Positions 15,978 to 25,065 of a stretch of DNA of 64,000 bases are shown here, one piece after another. Position 1 is the stretch's first letter, and each line of letters opens with the position of its first letter. Source of the stretch: Exiguobacterium sp. (lineage in GTDB: Bacteria > Bacillota > Bacilli > Exiguobacteriales > Exiguobacteriaceae); the NCBI RefSeq assembly GCF_020832205.1, contig NZ_JAFIFD010000049.1:1-64000 (forward strand), in the 5' to 3' direction. The notes below the pieces were generated by a model that saw nothing but the letters and a program-made list of their open reading frames with translations, made no database searches and was not told where the DNA came from. Made by a program: the position numbers and the translations under genes.

Positions 15978-16952
15978 ATGTGTACCGCAATCACGTATGC
16001 GCCGCACGCCCACTATTTCGGCAGAAACCTAGACCTGAATGTGTCTTATAACGAGCAAGTGACGATCACGCCTCGACACTATCCGTTCAACTTTAGACGA
16101 ATGGGTGAGCAGACCGACCATTACGCGATGATCGGGATGGCGACCGTCGTCCAAGATTACCCGCTCTATTACGAAGCGACGAACGAGAAAGGCCTCAGCA
16201 TGGCGGGGCTGAACTTCCCTGGGAATGCCGTATTCCAGCCGGAGGTCGACGGACGAGATAACGTCTCTCCGTTCGAGTTTATTCCGTGGATTCTCGGGCA
16301 GTGCGCGACCGTCGAGGAAGCGAAAGAACGACTTGCGACAATCCATTTGGTCAACTTGAACTTCAGCACCGCGCTCCCGCTTCATCCACTACACTGGATC
16401 GTCGCCGACAAGGACACGTCAATTGTCGTCGAACCGATGGCAGGCGGGCTACGCGTGTACGACAATCCGGTCGGAGTCTTGACGAACAATCCGTCGTTCG
16501 AATATCAGCTGTTCAATCTGAACGATTATCGGCACGTTTCGACGAAACTGCCGGCCAATACGTTCGCACCGACATTGAATCTCGATGCCTATTGTCTTGG
16601 GTTAGGAGGACAGGGCCTGCCGGGTGACTTATCGTCAACATCACGCTTCGTCCGGGCGACGTTCGCCACATTCAACTCGGTCTGTGAACCGACCGAGGCG
16701 TCCGCAGTCGGACAATTTTTCAAACTGTTGGATACGGTGCTCCAAGTGCGGGGATTGAACGAGGCGGGGGATGGGACGTACGAGTACACGATCTATTCCT
16801 CGTGCTGCAACGTCGACGATGGCATCTATTATTACCGGACGTATGACAACAACCAAATCACGGCTGTATCGCTGTTCAATGAACAGTTGGATAGTGAGCG
16901 GTTAATCACGTATCGCCTCCAACATGACCAACAGATCCATTATGAGAATTGA
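15978..16952 (+). CDS. choloylglycine hydrolase / penicillin V acylase family (324 aa)
   Basis: The Ntn-hydrolase start MCTAI gives a cysteine at position 2 that becomes the N-terminal nucleophile once Met is removed. GRNLDL near residues 16-21 and NEKGLSMAGLNF near 74-85 are the family signatures. Members hydrolyse amide bonds in bile salts, penicillin V or acyl-homoserine lactones; the substrate is not predictable here. Length is typical. The start is fixed by the Cys requirement and by GGAAGGAG upstream. Monocistronic with its own terminator. Confidence 0.9.
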   Translation: MCTAITYAPHAHYFGRNLDLNVSYNEQVTITPRHYPFNFRRMGEQTDHYAMIGMATVVQDYPLYYEATNEKGLSMAGLNFPGNAVFQPEVDGRDNVSPFEFIPWILGQCATVEEAKERLATIHLVNLNFSTALPLHPLHWIVADKDTSIVVEPMAGGLRVYDNPVGVLTNNPSFEYQLFNLNDYRHVSTKLPANTFAPTLNLDAYCLGLGGQGLPGDLSSTSRFVRATFATFNSVCEPTEASAVGQFFKLLDTVLQVRGLNEAGDGTYEYTIYSSCCNVDDGIYYYRTYDNNQITAVSLFNEQLDSERLITYRLQHDQQIHYEN

Positions 16953-16989
16953 ACAGAGCCCTCTTCGCGTGAAGAGGGCTCTGTCTTAT
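16953..16989. terminator. bidirectional terminator
   Basis: A 14-bp perfect stem ACAGAGCCCTCTTC / GAAGAGGGCTCTGT with loop GCGT separates the convergent hydrolase and lipoprotein genes. T content after the stem is weak, but the stem is very stable. Confidence 0.7.
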
Positions 16990-17264
16990 AGCGTACCGTT
17001 ATACAGTGGCGGCGCATCGTCCTTGCTGATGACTTTCAAATGACGCTCATCTTTTACGTAGACGCTCTTATAAGCCACACGTCCATTCTCATAGAACAGG
17101 ATAACGCGGCTGCCGTCGTTATCAGTCTCGACTTTCGGTTCGTACTTCGCGACGTCAATCGTCTCCTCGAGCACACCATACTCTTCGTATGTAGCCAACT
17201 CGTCGGCATCCGTACAGGCGACGAGAAAAACGGAAGCGAGGATAGCAAAGATCGCTTTCTTCAT
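16986..17264 (-). CDS. small predicted lipoprotein (92 aa)
   Basis: A short signal peptide MKKAIFAILASVFLVAC ends in the lipobox LVAC, so the mature protein would be lipid-anchored at Cys17. The mature part of about 75 residues is acidic and contains an ILFYENGRVAYKSVYV strand pair. Two ATG codons are adjacent; the second has the better spacing from AGGAG. No family was recognised. It is transcribed alone toward the choloylglycine hydrolase gene. Confidence 0.72.
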   Translation of the reverse strand: MKKAIFAILASVFLVACTDADELATYEEYGVLEETIDVAKYEPKVETDNDGSRVILFYENGRVAYKSVYVKDERHLKVISKDDAPPLYNGTL

Positions 17265-17382
17265 CATATCTCTCCTTTTTGATAGTTCATCTATCAAATA
17301 TACCGTAAGACGATTTCGTTTTCAAAGCGAGTGAAACTTGTCGCAGACTTCTTCGTATAGATGGGGAGAGGAGGTGAATGAT

Positions 17383-17748
17383 ATGAGCGGACGGAAGCTG
17401 GCCATTGGCGTCGGAATTGGCTTGGTGATTGCGGGCACCGTCTTCGGTGTGTCGACGTATCTATTGTTTCTCATCGCGAGCGTGTTGTTTTATCGGCGGC
17501 AACGCCTAAAAGCGGGAGGATATACGACCTCAGTTAAGGAGCGTCTGTTTTGGCGTTCGAGTGAAAAGACGTGGCTCGTCGCCATTCTCATGTTCATTGT
17601 GATGTACTTGATCGGATTTGGTGCGACGCAGGTGACAGTACCGACTCAGCACCTTGCCTTGACCGCTTTGACCTATTTATTTGCGACAAAAGGGCTGTTT
17701 TTGATGAATGAGCTTCATGCGTACAAGCGGGAGGAGAAAGATGAGTAA
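17383..17748 (+). CDS. membrane protein of unknown function (121 aa)
   Basis: Hydrophobic helices at about residues 5-22, 23-39, 62-80 and 84-104 suggest four membrane passes, with a basic loop (YRRQRLKAGGY) after the second. AGGAGGTGA lies 6-7 nt before the ATG. The next gene overlaps its end by 8 nt, so the two are likely made together as a membrane pair. No family was recognised. Confidence 0.68.
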   Translation: MSGRKLAIGVGIGLVIAGTVFGVSTYLLFLIASVLFYRRQRLKAGGYTTSVKERLFWRSSEKTWLVAILMFIVMYLIGFGATQVTVPTQHLALTALTYLFATKGLFLMNELHAYKREEKDE

Positions 17749-18097
17749 GAACTTATTCAAAATATTATTAGTGATGTGGCTGGCGCTGATTGGCCTCGAC
17801 CTTTGGCTCGAAGAATACGCGCTCATCGCCGTCACGGGTCTCGGTATCACGATTTATTCATATTATAGCCAACGATTGAAGCGACTTTCGGATGAGGTCG
17901 AAGCGAGAATCATGAACAAATTAAACAAGAAGACCGTGTCGTTCGTCGTCTTGTCTTTCCTTATCCTCTTAATCGTCGGGTTTTGGTTTAACGTGCATAC
18001 ATTTCCTACTGCCGAGACGGTGTACATCGCGCTCGGTGGCTTGTTCGTGTATCGAGGCTTGACGATTCGTCGTTCTATGGTGACCGAGACGAACTGA
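17741..18097 (+). CDS. membrane protein of unknown function (118 aa)
   Basis: Four hydrophobic segments (about residues 5-21, 26-43, 66-84 and 90-107) flank a central charged stretch (SQRLKRLSDEVEARIMNK). The ATG lies 8 nt inside the preceding gene, with GGGAGGAG upstream, showing coupled translation. The two-plus-two helix layout resembles the family described at 34-41 kb, but the LTFN and IDP motifs of that family are absent. Function is unknown. Confidence 0.66.
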   Translation: MSKNLFKILLVMWLALIGLDLWLEEYALIAVTGLGITIYSYYSQRLKRLSDEVEARIMNKLNKKTVSFVVLSFLILLIVGFWFNVHTFPTAETVYIALGGLFVYRGLTIRRSMVTETN

Positions 18098-18116
18098 TTG
18101 ATTCAATACGACTATG

Positions 18117-18150
18117 AAAAAATCCCAAGCGACGTCGCTTGGGATTTTCT
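18117..18150. terminator. bidirectional terminator
   Basis: AAAATCCCAAGCGA and its complement form a nearly perfect palindrome with A/T tracts on both sides, between convergent genes. Confidence 0.88.
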
Positions 18151-18359
18151 TATGCTGATTTATCGTTGTTTTCTTTTTTCGCTTTTCGGGCGAGCGTCAA
18201 AATTTGATACACCTTGAAGAAGTCATACGCGGCTACGGCGATGATGAAGTACGTCCAGAAGCTGAACCCGTACTCCTGCACCGAGTAGTAGGCGAGGACG
18301 GTGAACAAAATCCCGAAGGATAGGCTGAACATCAGCATGACTTTTAAGTGTCGCGGCAT
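18150..18359 (-). CDS. small membrane protein (69 aa)
   Basis: Two hydrophobic helices (about residues 7-25 and 33-50) and a basic C-terminus (RKAKKENNDK) are seen. The ATG at 18359 has GAGGTGG 6 nt upstream; a GTG three codons earlier is the alternative but overlaps that site. It lies 16 nt downstream of the CAAX protease gene in the same direction and is probably co-transcribed. Function is unknown. Confidence 0.62.
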   Translation of the reverse strand: MPRHLKVMLMFSLSFGILFTVLAYYSVQEYGFSFWTYFIIAVAAYDFFKVYQILTLARKAKKENNDKSA

Positions 18360-18375
18360 ACGTGCCACCTCATTT

Positions 18376-19071
18376 CTACATCAATAATAAAGCGATCATG
18401 ACGAGCGCGTTGTTAAACGCGTGAATCGCGATCGGGACGATCAAGCGACGCGTCTTCGCATAAGCGACCGTGAAGGCAAAGCTCATCGCGATATACACGA
18501 GGAATCGGTTGTCGTCGTGGATGAGCGCGAATAAGACAGAGCTGACCGCGAAGGCGATCCAAAATCCGAACCGGGCGCTCAAGTTACCGAACAAGATATG
18601 GCGGAAGAGAATCTCTTCAATAATCGGTCCGAGCAAAACGACCGATAGCGTCATGACCGGGACGAGTCGAACGATCTCCGCGATGCGTTCTGTGTTCTCG
18701 GAAGAGACCATCTCACCGGAAATCGATGTTTCAATCAAGCTGGCGACGATGACGAGCCCATACTGCATGAGAATCCCGAGCCCGATCCATTTGACCGTAT
18801 CGTTCAAGTTCGACTGGATGCCTTGCTGTTTATACAGCTTCAAGTCCGGCCAGAGCAAGAAGAACGAGATGATGATCGTCAAGCTGAAGCCGATGGCGAA
18901 CCAAAGTCCGGTGAACGTCGTCGTGATCCACTCCGGACGCACTTCACTGATCAGGAGCGGAAAAAATTGAACGAAAGCGTATAAGAGGATCGGGATGATG
19001 TGCCGGATCCGAATGTTAGGCGCCATCGAAAAACGGGTATTTATCGATTGGTTTGAGTTTAGTGTAGCCAA
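18376..19071 (-). CDS. CAAX-family (CPBP) intramembrane metalloprotease, YdiL-like (231 aa)
   Basis: The CPBP signature is intact: EEILFRHILFG (catalytic EExxxR) near residue 151, a histidine in ALIHDD near 186 and HAFNN near 218. Six to eight membrane helices are predicted. In B. subtilis ydiL occupies the same place before groESL. Such proteases act on prenylated or leaderless peptides and bacteriocins, but the substrate here is unknown. The start is most likely TTG at 19071, with AAGGA 9 nt upstream; the first in-frame ATG, 15 codons later, has no ribosome binding site. Confidence 0.85.
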   Translation of the reverse strand: MATLNSNQSINTRFSMAPNIRIRHIIPILLYAFVQFFPLLISEVRPEWITTTFTGLWFAIGFSLTIIISFFLLWPDLKLYKQQGIQSNLNDTVKWIGLGILMQYGLVIVASLIETSISGEMVSSENTERIAEIVRLVPVMTLSVVLLGPIIEEILFRHILFGNLSARFGFWIAFAVSSVLFALIHDDNRFLVYIAMSFAFTVAYAKTRRLIVPIAIHAFNNALVMIALLLM

Positions 19072-19171
19072 TTCAACACGTCCTTAATCACAAGAGTTAA
19101 CGTTCCTTTTGACTATTGTATCAAATAAGGTCTCTTGACCGCGAGTGGAAGCAATTTTCCGATGTTCCCCC

Positions 19172-19200
19172 TTGCATTTTGAGGCATCTCATACTACACT
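19172..19200 (+). promoter_or_regulatory. promoter of groES-groEL
   Basis: TTGCAT (19172-19177), a 17-nt spacer and TACACT (19195-19200) place the start near 19207, at the edge of the CIRCE element. Confidence 0.8.
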
Positions 19201-19208
19201 AATCAGTG

Positions 19209-19235
19209 TTAGCACTCCTTTTTACTGAGTGCTAA
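19209..19235. promoter_or_regulatory. CIRCE element (HrcA operator)
   Basis: TTAGCACTC-N9-GAGTGCTAA is a perfect match to the CIRCE consensus. HrcA bound here represses groES-groEL until heat or folding stress. The hrcA gene is not in the window. Confidence 0.97.
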
Positions 19236-19285
19236 TAACTTACGATTCAACGATACATCATTCATATTCGGAGGAGGTTTTTTCT

Positions 19286-19570
19286 ATGTTAAAACCACTA
19301 GGCGATCGCGTCATCATCGAAGTCGTGGAGAAAGAAGAAAAGACGATCGGAGGCATCGTCCTTCCTGACACGGCGAAAGAAAAGCCACAACAAGGACGTG
19401 TCCTTGCAGTCGGTACTGGGCGTGTGACGGACCAAGGCGAGCGAATCGCGCTTGACGTCAAAGAAAATGATTTGGTCATCTACTCGAAATACGCGGGTAC
19501 CGAAGTGAAACATGATGGCAAAGAATACTTAATCGTTCGCGAGAGCGACATTCTAGCAATCGTAGGCTAA
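19286..19570 (+). CDS. groES: co-chaperonin GroES (94 aa)
   Basis: GroES forms the heptameric lid of the GroEL chamber. The N-terminal [20 protein letters not shown], the mobile-loop region [12 protein letters not shown] and the C-terminal strands are all typical, and length is exact for the family. The ATG follows GAGGAGG. It leads the operon controlled by the CIRCE element. Confidence 0.97.
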   Translation: MLKPLGDRVIIEVVEKEEKTIGGIVLPDTAKEKPQQGRVLAVGTGRVTDQGERIALDVKENDLVIYSKYAGTEVKHDGKEYLIVRESDILAIVG

Positions 19571-19606
19571 GCACCATTCTTCAAAAACTTTTCTAGGGGG
19601 AAATGA

Positions 19607-21250
<1,644 letters not shown>

Positions 21251-21275
21251 GTCATACCCTCTAACGAAAACCATT

Positions 21276-21293
21276 CATCAGCGAAAGCTGGTG
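21276..21293 (+). other. GNRA-looped hairpin after groEL
   Basis: CATCAGC-GAAA-GCTGGTG forms a 7-bp stem with one G-T pair and a GAAA tetraloop, 25 nt after the groEL stop and just before the terminator. It has no T-run. It may stabilise the groEL mRNA 3' end, or be a structured RNA element at the edge of the island. Confidence 0.45.
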
Positions 21294-21298
21294 GCAAT

Positions 21299-21346
21299 AA
21301 AAAGGAGTATTCAGAACCATAGCATGGTATTTGAATACTCCTTTTT
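21299..21346. terminator. bidirectional terminator between groEL and the reverse transcriptase gene
   Basis: A 10-bp stem GGAGTATTCA / TGAATACTCC encloses a second small stem ACCAT / ATGGT. Five A precede and five T follow, so it works on both strands and insulates groEL from the minus-strand reverse transcriptase gene. Confidence 0.9.
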
Positions 21347-21373
21347 AGTCATAATATTTTCAAAAGAAAAAGT

Positions 21374-22876
21374 TCATATATTTACAAATGAAACATTTGC
21401 TTGTTTTAATTTTTTCCAATCACCTTTTAGTGATCCAAAAGGTAAAGCTTCGAAAATAAACAACCAATTTTGTTGTAGTTCGTCATCATTTTTTTGTAAA
21501 TCTCTAGCGTGAGCTTTAAAATTCTTAATTTGAGCATTATCTTTTTGTCTTACAGCGTACAAAAAGCTTAACAAAAGCAATATACAGTTATTACTTTCTT
21601 TTGAAACTACATAATCTAAATTCTCTATCATGAAATTATATTTTAAACTGAAATATATCGCATAACAAATTATTTCATGGTTATTTTGTCGGACTCCTTC
21701 TTCGTACAGAAGATTTGTGAAAGGGTAAATATCATTTTGATTTATTCTAAATGGAATAAACAGATGATCCTCGACTAAAGAAATTAAGTAGGGATAAATA
21801 ATGACCAAATGAAAAACACTATTTTTAAGATAATCAACAGCATTCTTAGTCAATGTTTGTTTAGATATAACTTTTATAGCATAGTTTAATATAGAAGCAT
21901 TATATTGATTTTCAGCCATTAAACTTATAGCTAAGTCTAAATATGCTTGTACATCTTTGTAATCCATATAATTTTTATGATTTCTATTTGAATATAAGTT
22001 TAATTTTCTTACCCAATCTTCAGTCGAAGCTATTGGGAGTGGGAGGATTTTAGTTTTTTTATGATTAAGGACTAATTTAAACTTTCTCAATTCAGTTGCT
22101 AAACTAATTAGAAATTTTTGACCTTCTTCATAACTAGAAGTATAGCAAGTATAATCATCAATATTTCTAATGAATTTCCATCCTTGCTGAACTAATGTCT
22201 GGTCAATACACACCAAAACAATTTCTGCTATAAGGTTTGAAGAATGGGGTCCGATTAAAATTCCATGTGTTTCCCCATGAGTTGTGTTTCTCAAATTAAA
22301 GTCAATTTGATCGTACCACGCTGTAGAGTTTGATTTACTTTGTTTAGCTAAATCTTTCCCAACCAAAGCCCAAGGTACAGAATGTGAGTAAATACTTGGA
22401 AAGCATGTTGAGATATCTGCATTAACAACATATTTATTTCCGATAACTAAATAGTCGGTAGGAGTATCATCTGTTTTATAGCTTTTATAGTTCATTTCAA
22501 ATAAAGAATGTGATTTTTTTTTCTTTCTTAAATGTATTCTGCTAGTTTTATGTATTTCGTTTTGAGTTTTTTCTCGGAAATGTAATTGGATTCCTCCCCA
22601 GTTATCAGCAAGCGATTTACAGAGTTTATAGTATGACATAGGAGTAGGTATCCCCATTCCTCGAGGAATATTTATATTACGCATCGCCTCATAATATATG
22701 AATGATTGCTTTGGAGAAGTATTTGAAAAAGTTGGGTTAGTTGATTTGCAGAAGTCTAAAAAGGGAATAGATGTAAACATGGGAGGTAGCTTCTCGTTAA
22801 ACATTCCATATCCAAGTAGTCCATCAAATAGCTCAGTATCGTCAATTTCATCAAAAAAATCTGAGTAACGTTTCAT
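21374..22876 (-). CDS. reverse transcriptase of the Abi/unknown-group (defence-associated) type (500 aa)
   Basis: All core reverse transcriptase motifs are visible. Motif A is NADISTCFPSIY with Asp154, motif B is GILIGPHSSNLIAE (about 205-218), motif C is RNIDDY with Asp240-Asp241, and motif D is LNHKKTKI (about 270-277). Upstream, IPTPMSYYKLCKSLADNW fits the N-terminal region of unknown-group/DRT and Abi-type enzymes. The last 190 residues are predominantly helical with no known catalytic motif. There is no maturase or nuclease domain, and no retron msr/msd or group II intron RNA was seen. The start has AGGAGG upstream. The gene is far more AT-rich than its surroundings, a sign of horizontal transfer. 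A role in phage defence is inferred from the family. Confidence 0.88.
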   Translation of the reverse strand: MKRYSDFFDEIDDTELFDGLLGYGMFNEKLPPMFTSIPFLDFCKSTNPTFSNTSPKQSFIYYEAMRNINIPRGMGIPTPMSYYKLCKSLADNWGGIQLHFREKTQNEIHKTSRIHLRKKKKSHSLFEMNYKSYKTDDTPTDYLVIGNKYVVNADISTCFPSIYSHSVPWALVGKDLAKQSKSNSTAWYDQIDFNLRNTTHGETHGILIGPHSSNLIAEIVLVCIDQTLVQQGWKFIRNIDDYTCYTSSYEEGQKFLISLATELRKFKLVLNHKKTKILPLPIASTEDWVRKLNLYSNRNHKNYMDYKDVQAYLDLAISLMAENQYNASILNYAIKVISKQTLTKNAVDYLKNSVFHLVIIYPYLISLVEDHLFIPFRINQNDIYPFTNLLYEEGVRQNNHEIICYAIYFSLKYNFMIENLDYVVSKESNNCILLLLSFLYAVRQKDNAQIKNFKAHARDLQKNDDELQQNWLFIFEALPFGSLKGDWKKLKQANVSFVNI

Positions 22877-22955
22877 TTAAAAATGCCTCCTGATTTAAAA
22901 ACATGTCTTCCATTTAACGTGGTAATATTATCATAAAAAAGGGAGAGATTAATTT

Positions 22956-23321
22956 ATGGAAGTGCAATTAAGCGAAAAAATATTTATCGTTATTGAAAAG
23001 TTAATAGGTTTATCACATCAAAGGGAAGAAACTTATCAATTAAATAAACATGCTGAGGTTGAAAACTTAAGAGGCCAATTAGAATCTATTCTAAATGATT
23101 TAACTTTAGATGAAATTATGATGATTCAAACTATAATGTATATGGGTCGAGACCAAGATTATGATGATACTAAAAGTAGATTAGAAAATTATGAAATTAA
23201 ACTAAAAGAACTTACTCCGGCGAAAAGAAAAGATATTGAAATCTATCAGATAGTTTCAAAAATGCCATTAGGGGTCTATTTAACAAATGGTATATCGATT
23301 ATCCGTAACGAAAAGTTTTAG
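22956..23321 (+). CDS. small helical protein resembling DUF3775 (121 aa)
   Basis: The protein is mostly alpha-helical and hydrophilic, with no membrane segment. The stretch IQTIMYMGRDQDYDD (about residues 53-67) and the C-terminal SKMPLGVYLTNGI resemble, by eye, the conserved parts of DUF3775 proteins, whose function is unknown. GGGAGAGA lies upstream of the ATG. It shares the low-GC composition of the reverse transcriptase gene and is divergent from it across a 79-nt spacer, so the two probably arrived together. The family call is tentative. Confidence 0.65.
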   Translation: MEVQLSEKIFIVIEKLIGLSHQREETYQLNKHAEVENLRGQLESILNDLTLDEIMMIQTIMYMGRDQDYDDTKSRLENYEIKLKELTPAKRKDIEIYQIVSKMPLGVYLTNGISIIRNEKF

Positions 23322-23346
23322 AAATATCCAATATTCAGACGAATGT

Positions 23347-23384
23347 CGAACCAAATCATAAAAAGTGATTTGGTTCGTTTTTTT
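23347..23384 (+). terminator. terminator of the 121-aa gene
   Basis: A perfect 12-bp stem CGAACCAAATCA / TGATTTGGTTCG with a 7-nt loop is followed by seven T. It marks the downstream edge of the AT-rich island. Confidence 0.92.
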
Positions 23385-24090
23385 AATCCGTCTGTTTCCG
23401 GTTATACATCACAATACTTCCGACGAACACAACGAGCGCCCAGGCTGACAGAATCACAAGCTCCACCCATGTAGAGCCGAGTCCAGCCCCCGCCTCGATT
23501 TGATGCGCGAGGTCAATCAAGACGACGTTCGGCAAGTACTTGAGGAGACCGATGATGGAGAAGCGGTCCTCGTACACCGACAACATCGGTGAGAACGAGA
23601 AGAAGAAAAACGCCGGCATGACAATCAGCGAGGCTTCCATGACCGTCTTCGTCATCAATCCGAGAATCGTCCCAATCCCGATATAAAAGAACGTCGAGAC
23701 GATGAGTGCGAGTGAGATGACGAGCAGGTTCGCAGGTCTGTATCCCATGATGAAGGCGCACGCTGCAATCAAGACGAGTGTCGTTACGAACGTGAGCGCA
23801 CTCTTCCCAAGCAGGATATCGAGCGTGCTGGCCGGCGACAGCATCAACCCTCGGAGTGTATTCCTTTCTTTCTCTTCGGCAATCAACGCGCACTGGACGA
23901 ACGTCGCGACGAGACTGAACGTGATGTTGATGACGAAGTACGTCACGTCGATGCCTCCTCCACCGAGCTGTGAATAGAAGACGGCGAAGAACAGCGGCAT
24001 GATCAATGTCGAGGAGACGAACAAGTTCCGCGACAAGTCTTTATAGTCTTTCTGGAAAATGGCAAGTGCCCGTTTCATTGAAAATGTCAT
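23383..24090 (-). CDS. ABC-2 type transporter permease (235 aa)
   Basis: Six hydrophobic helices are predicted, with a cytoplasmic EEKERNTLRGLMLSPA loop near residues 70-85 that is typical of ABC-2 export permeases. It would pair with the ATPase encoded just upstream, whose stop overlaps its ATG (ATGA), to form an exporter of unknown substrate. GGGGAGGA lies 8 nt before the start. The regulator gene at 25066-26052 is the probable controller. Confidence 0.88.
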   Translation of the reverse strand: MTFSMKRALAIFQKDYKDLSRNLFVSSTLIMPLFFAVFYSQLGGGGIDVTYFVINITFSLVATFVQCALIAEEKERNTLRGLMLSPASTLDILLGKSALTFVTTLVLIAACAFIMGYRPANLLVISLALIVSTFFYIGIGTILGLMTKTVMEASLIVMPAFFFFSFSPMLSVYEDRFSIIGLLKYLPNVVLIDLAHQIEAGAGLGSTWVELVILSAWALVVFVGSIVMYNRKQTD

Positions 24091-24935
24091 GATAATTTCC
24101 TCCCCGTCACTTCGATAAAGATGTCCCCGAGCGTAGGCTCGTTCGAATGGATGGCCGCGATATTTTGGTCGCGCATCTGTGCATGGAGCCAGTCGGCACC
24201 GTCTTTTCCTTGTTTCAAGTCAACCGTTTCCCCGTCATGCAGTTCGACGCGCATCGAGCCGTTCGCATATTTTCGGCGCAATTGTTTTGGGGCGTCGAGC
24301 AATTGAACCTCCCCTTGATGCAAGAACGCGACGCGGTCGCACAGTTCCTCAGCCTCGTTCATATCGTGCGTCGTCAAGAAAATCGTCGTCCCTTTTGCCT
24401 TCAACCGTTCGATGCCTTTATAAATATGACGCGAGTTGACCGGGTCAAGCGCGGAAGTCGGCTCATCTAAAAACAACAGTTCGGGTTCATGCAACAACGC
24501 CCGAGCCAGTGTCACCCGTTGTAGCATCCCGCGTGAGAGCGCCGTGATGCGTTTTTTGCGTTCGCCGGCCAAATTCACCATCTGGAGTACGTCATCGATT
24601 CGTGAACGCGGTTCGTCATACAGGTCACAATAAAGCTGCAGATTCTCTTCAATCGAGAGGCGCGTGTATAGGCCGCTGTTATCGGTCAATACGCCGATCC
24701 GCTTCCGATACTGTTCTTGTTTCAATTCAGAGACCGGGACGCCGAACACGGTGGCGTCACCTGACGTCTGGGCGAGTTGCGACGTCAAGATTTTAATGGT
24801 CGTCGTCTTCCCGGATCCACTCGGTCCGAGAAACCCGAACACCTCTCCTTTTTTAACAGAAAACGTCACGTCTCGTAGCGCCTCTTCATTGCCGAATAGC
24901 TTTTTTAATCCGTTCACTTGAATGATTGAGTCCAT
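24087..24935 (-). CDS. ABC transporter ATP-binding protein, drug/antibiotic export type (282 aa)
   Basis: Walker A GPSGSGKTT near residues 37-45, a variant signature LSRGMLQR near 135-142, and Walker B LLFLDEPTSALD near 153-164 are intact, and the H-loop reads LTTHD. A C-terminal extension of about 60 residues (IHSNEPTLGDIFIEVTG) is typical of exporters of the ABC-2 class. GAGGAGGAA precedes the ATG. It is the first gene of a two-gene exporter operon. Confidence 0.92.
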   Translation of the reverse strand: MDSIIQVNGLKKLFGNEEALRDVTFSVKKGEVFGFLGPSGSGKTTTIKILTSQLAQTSGDATVFGVPVSELKQEQYRKRIGVLTDNSGLYTRLSIEENLQLYCDLYDEPRSRIDDVLQMVNLAGERKKRITALSRGMLQRVTLARALLHEPELLFLDEPTSALDPVNSRHIYKGIERLKAKGTTIFLTTHDMNEAEELCDRVAFLHQGEVQLLDAPKQLRRKYANGSMRVELHDGETVDLKQGKDGADWLHAQMRDQNIAAIHSNEPTLGDIFIEVTGRKLS

Positions 24936-25065
24936 TCTCGTTCCTCCTCGTCGATGTCGTCTTGCTTGCTTACATCTTATCGAGAGGAAGAGTGGGGCGC
25001 ATTAGAATGGCTGTAAAAGGCGCTTTTCGAGGAGCGAGTGGAGCGAATCGGGAGGTGAATGGAGG

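Noticed and set aside
18470-18970. A 166-codon open frame antisense to the CAAX protease gene
   Set aside because: It lacks a ribosome binding site, its product resembles no protein, and the opposite strand has clear catalytic motifs.
21374-22876. Retron or group II intron as explanation of the reverse transcriptase
   Set aside because: No msr/msd-like inverted repeats are visible upstream, the gene has no maturase (X) or endonuclease domain, and there is no intron RNA structure around it.
21308-23339. The 8-bp repeat TATTCAGA at both edges of the island as attachment sites
   Set aside because: Eight bases in AT-rich DNA can repeat by chance over 2 kb, and no integrase is present. I mention it only as a minor point.
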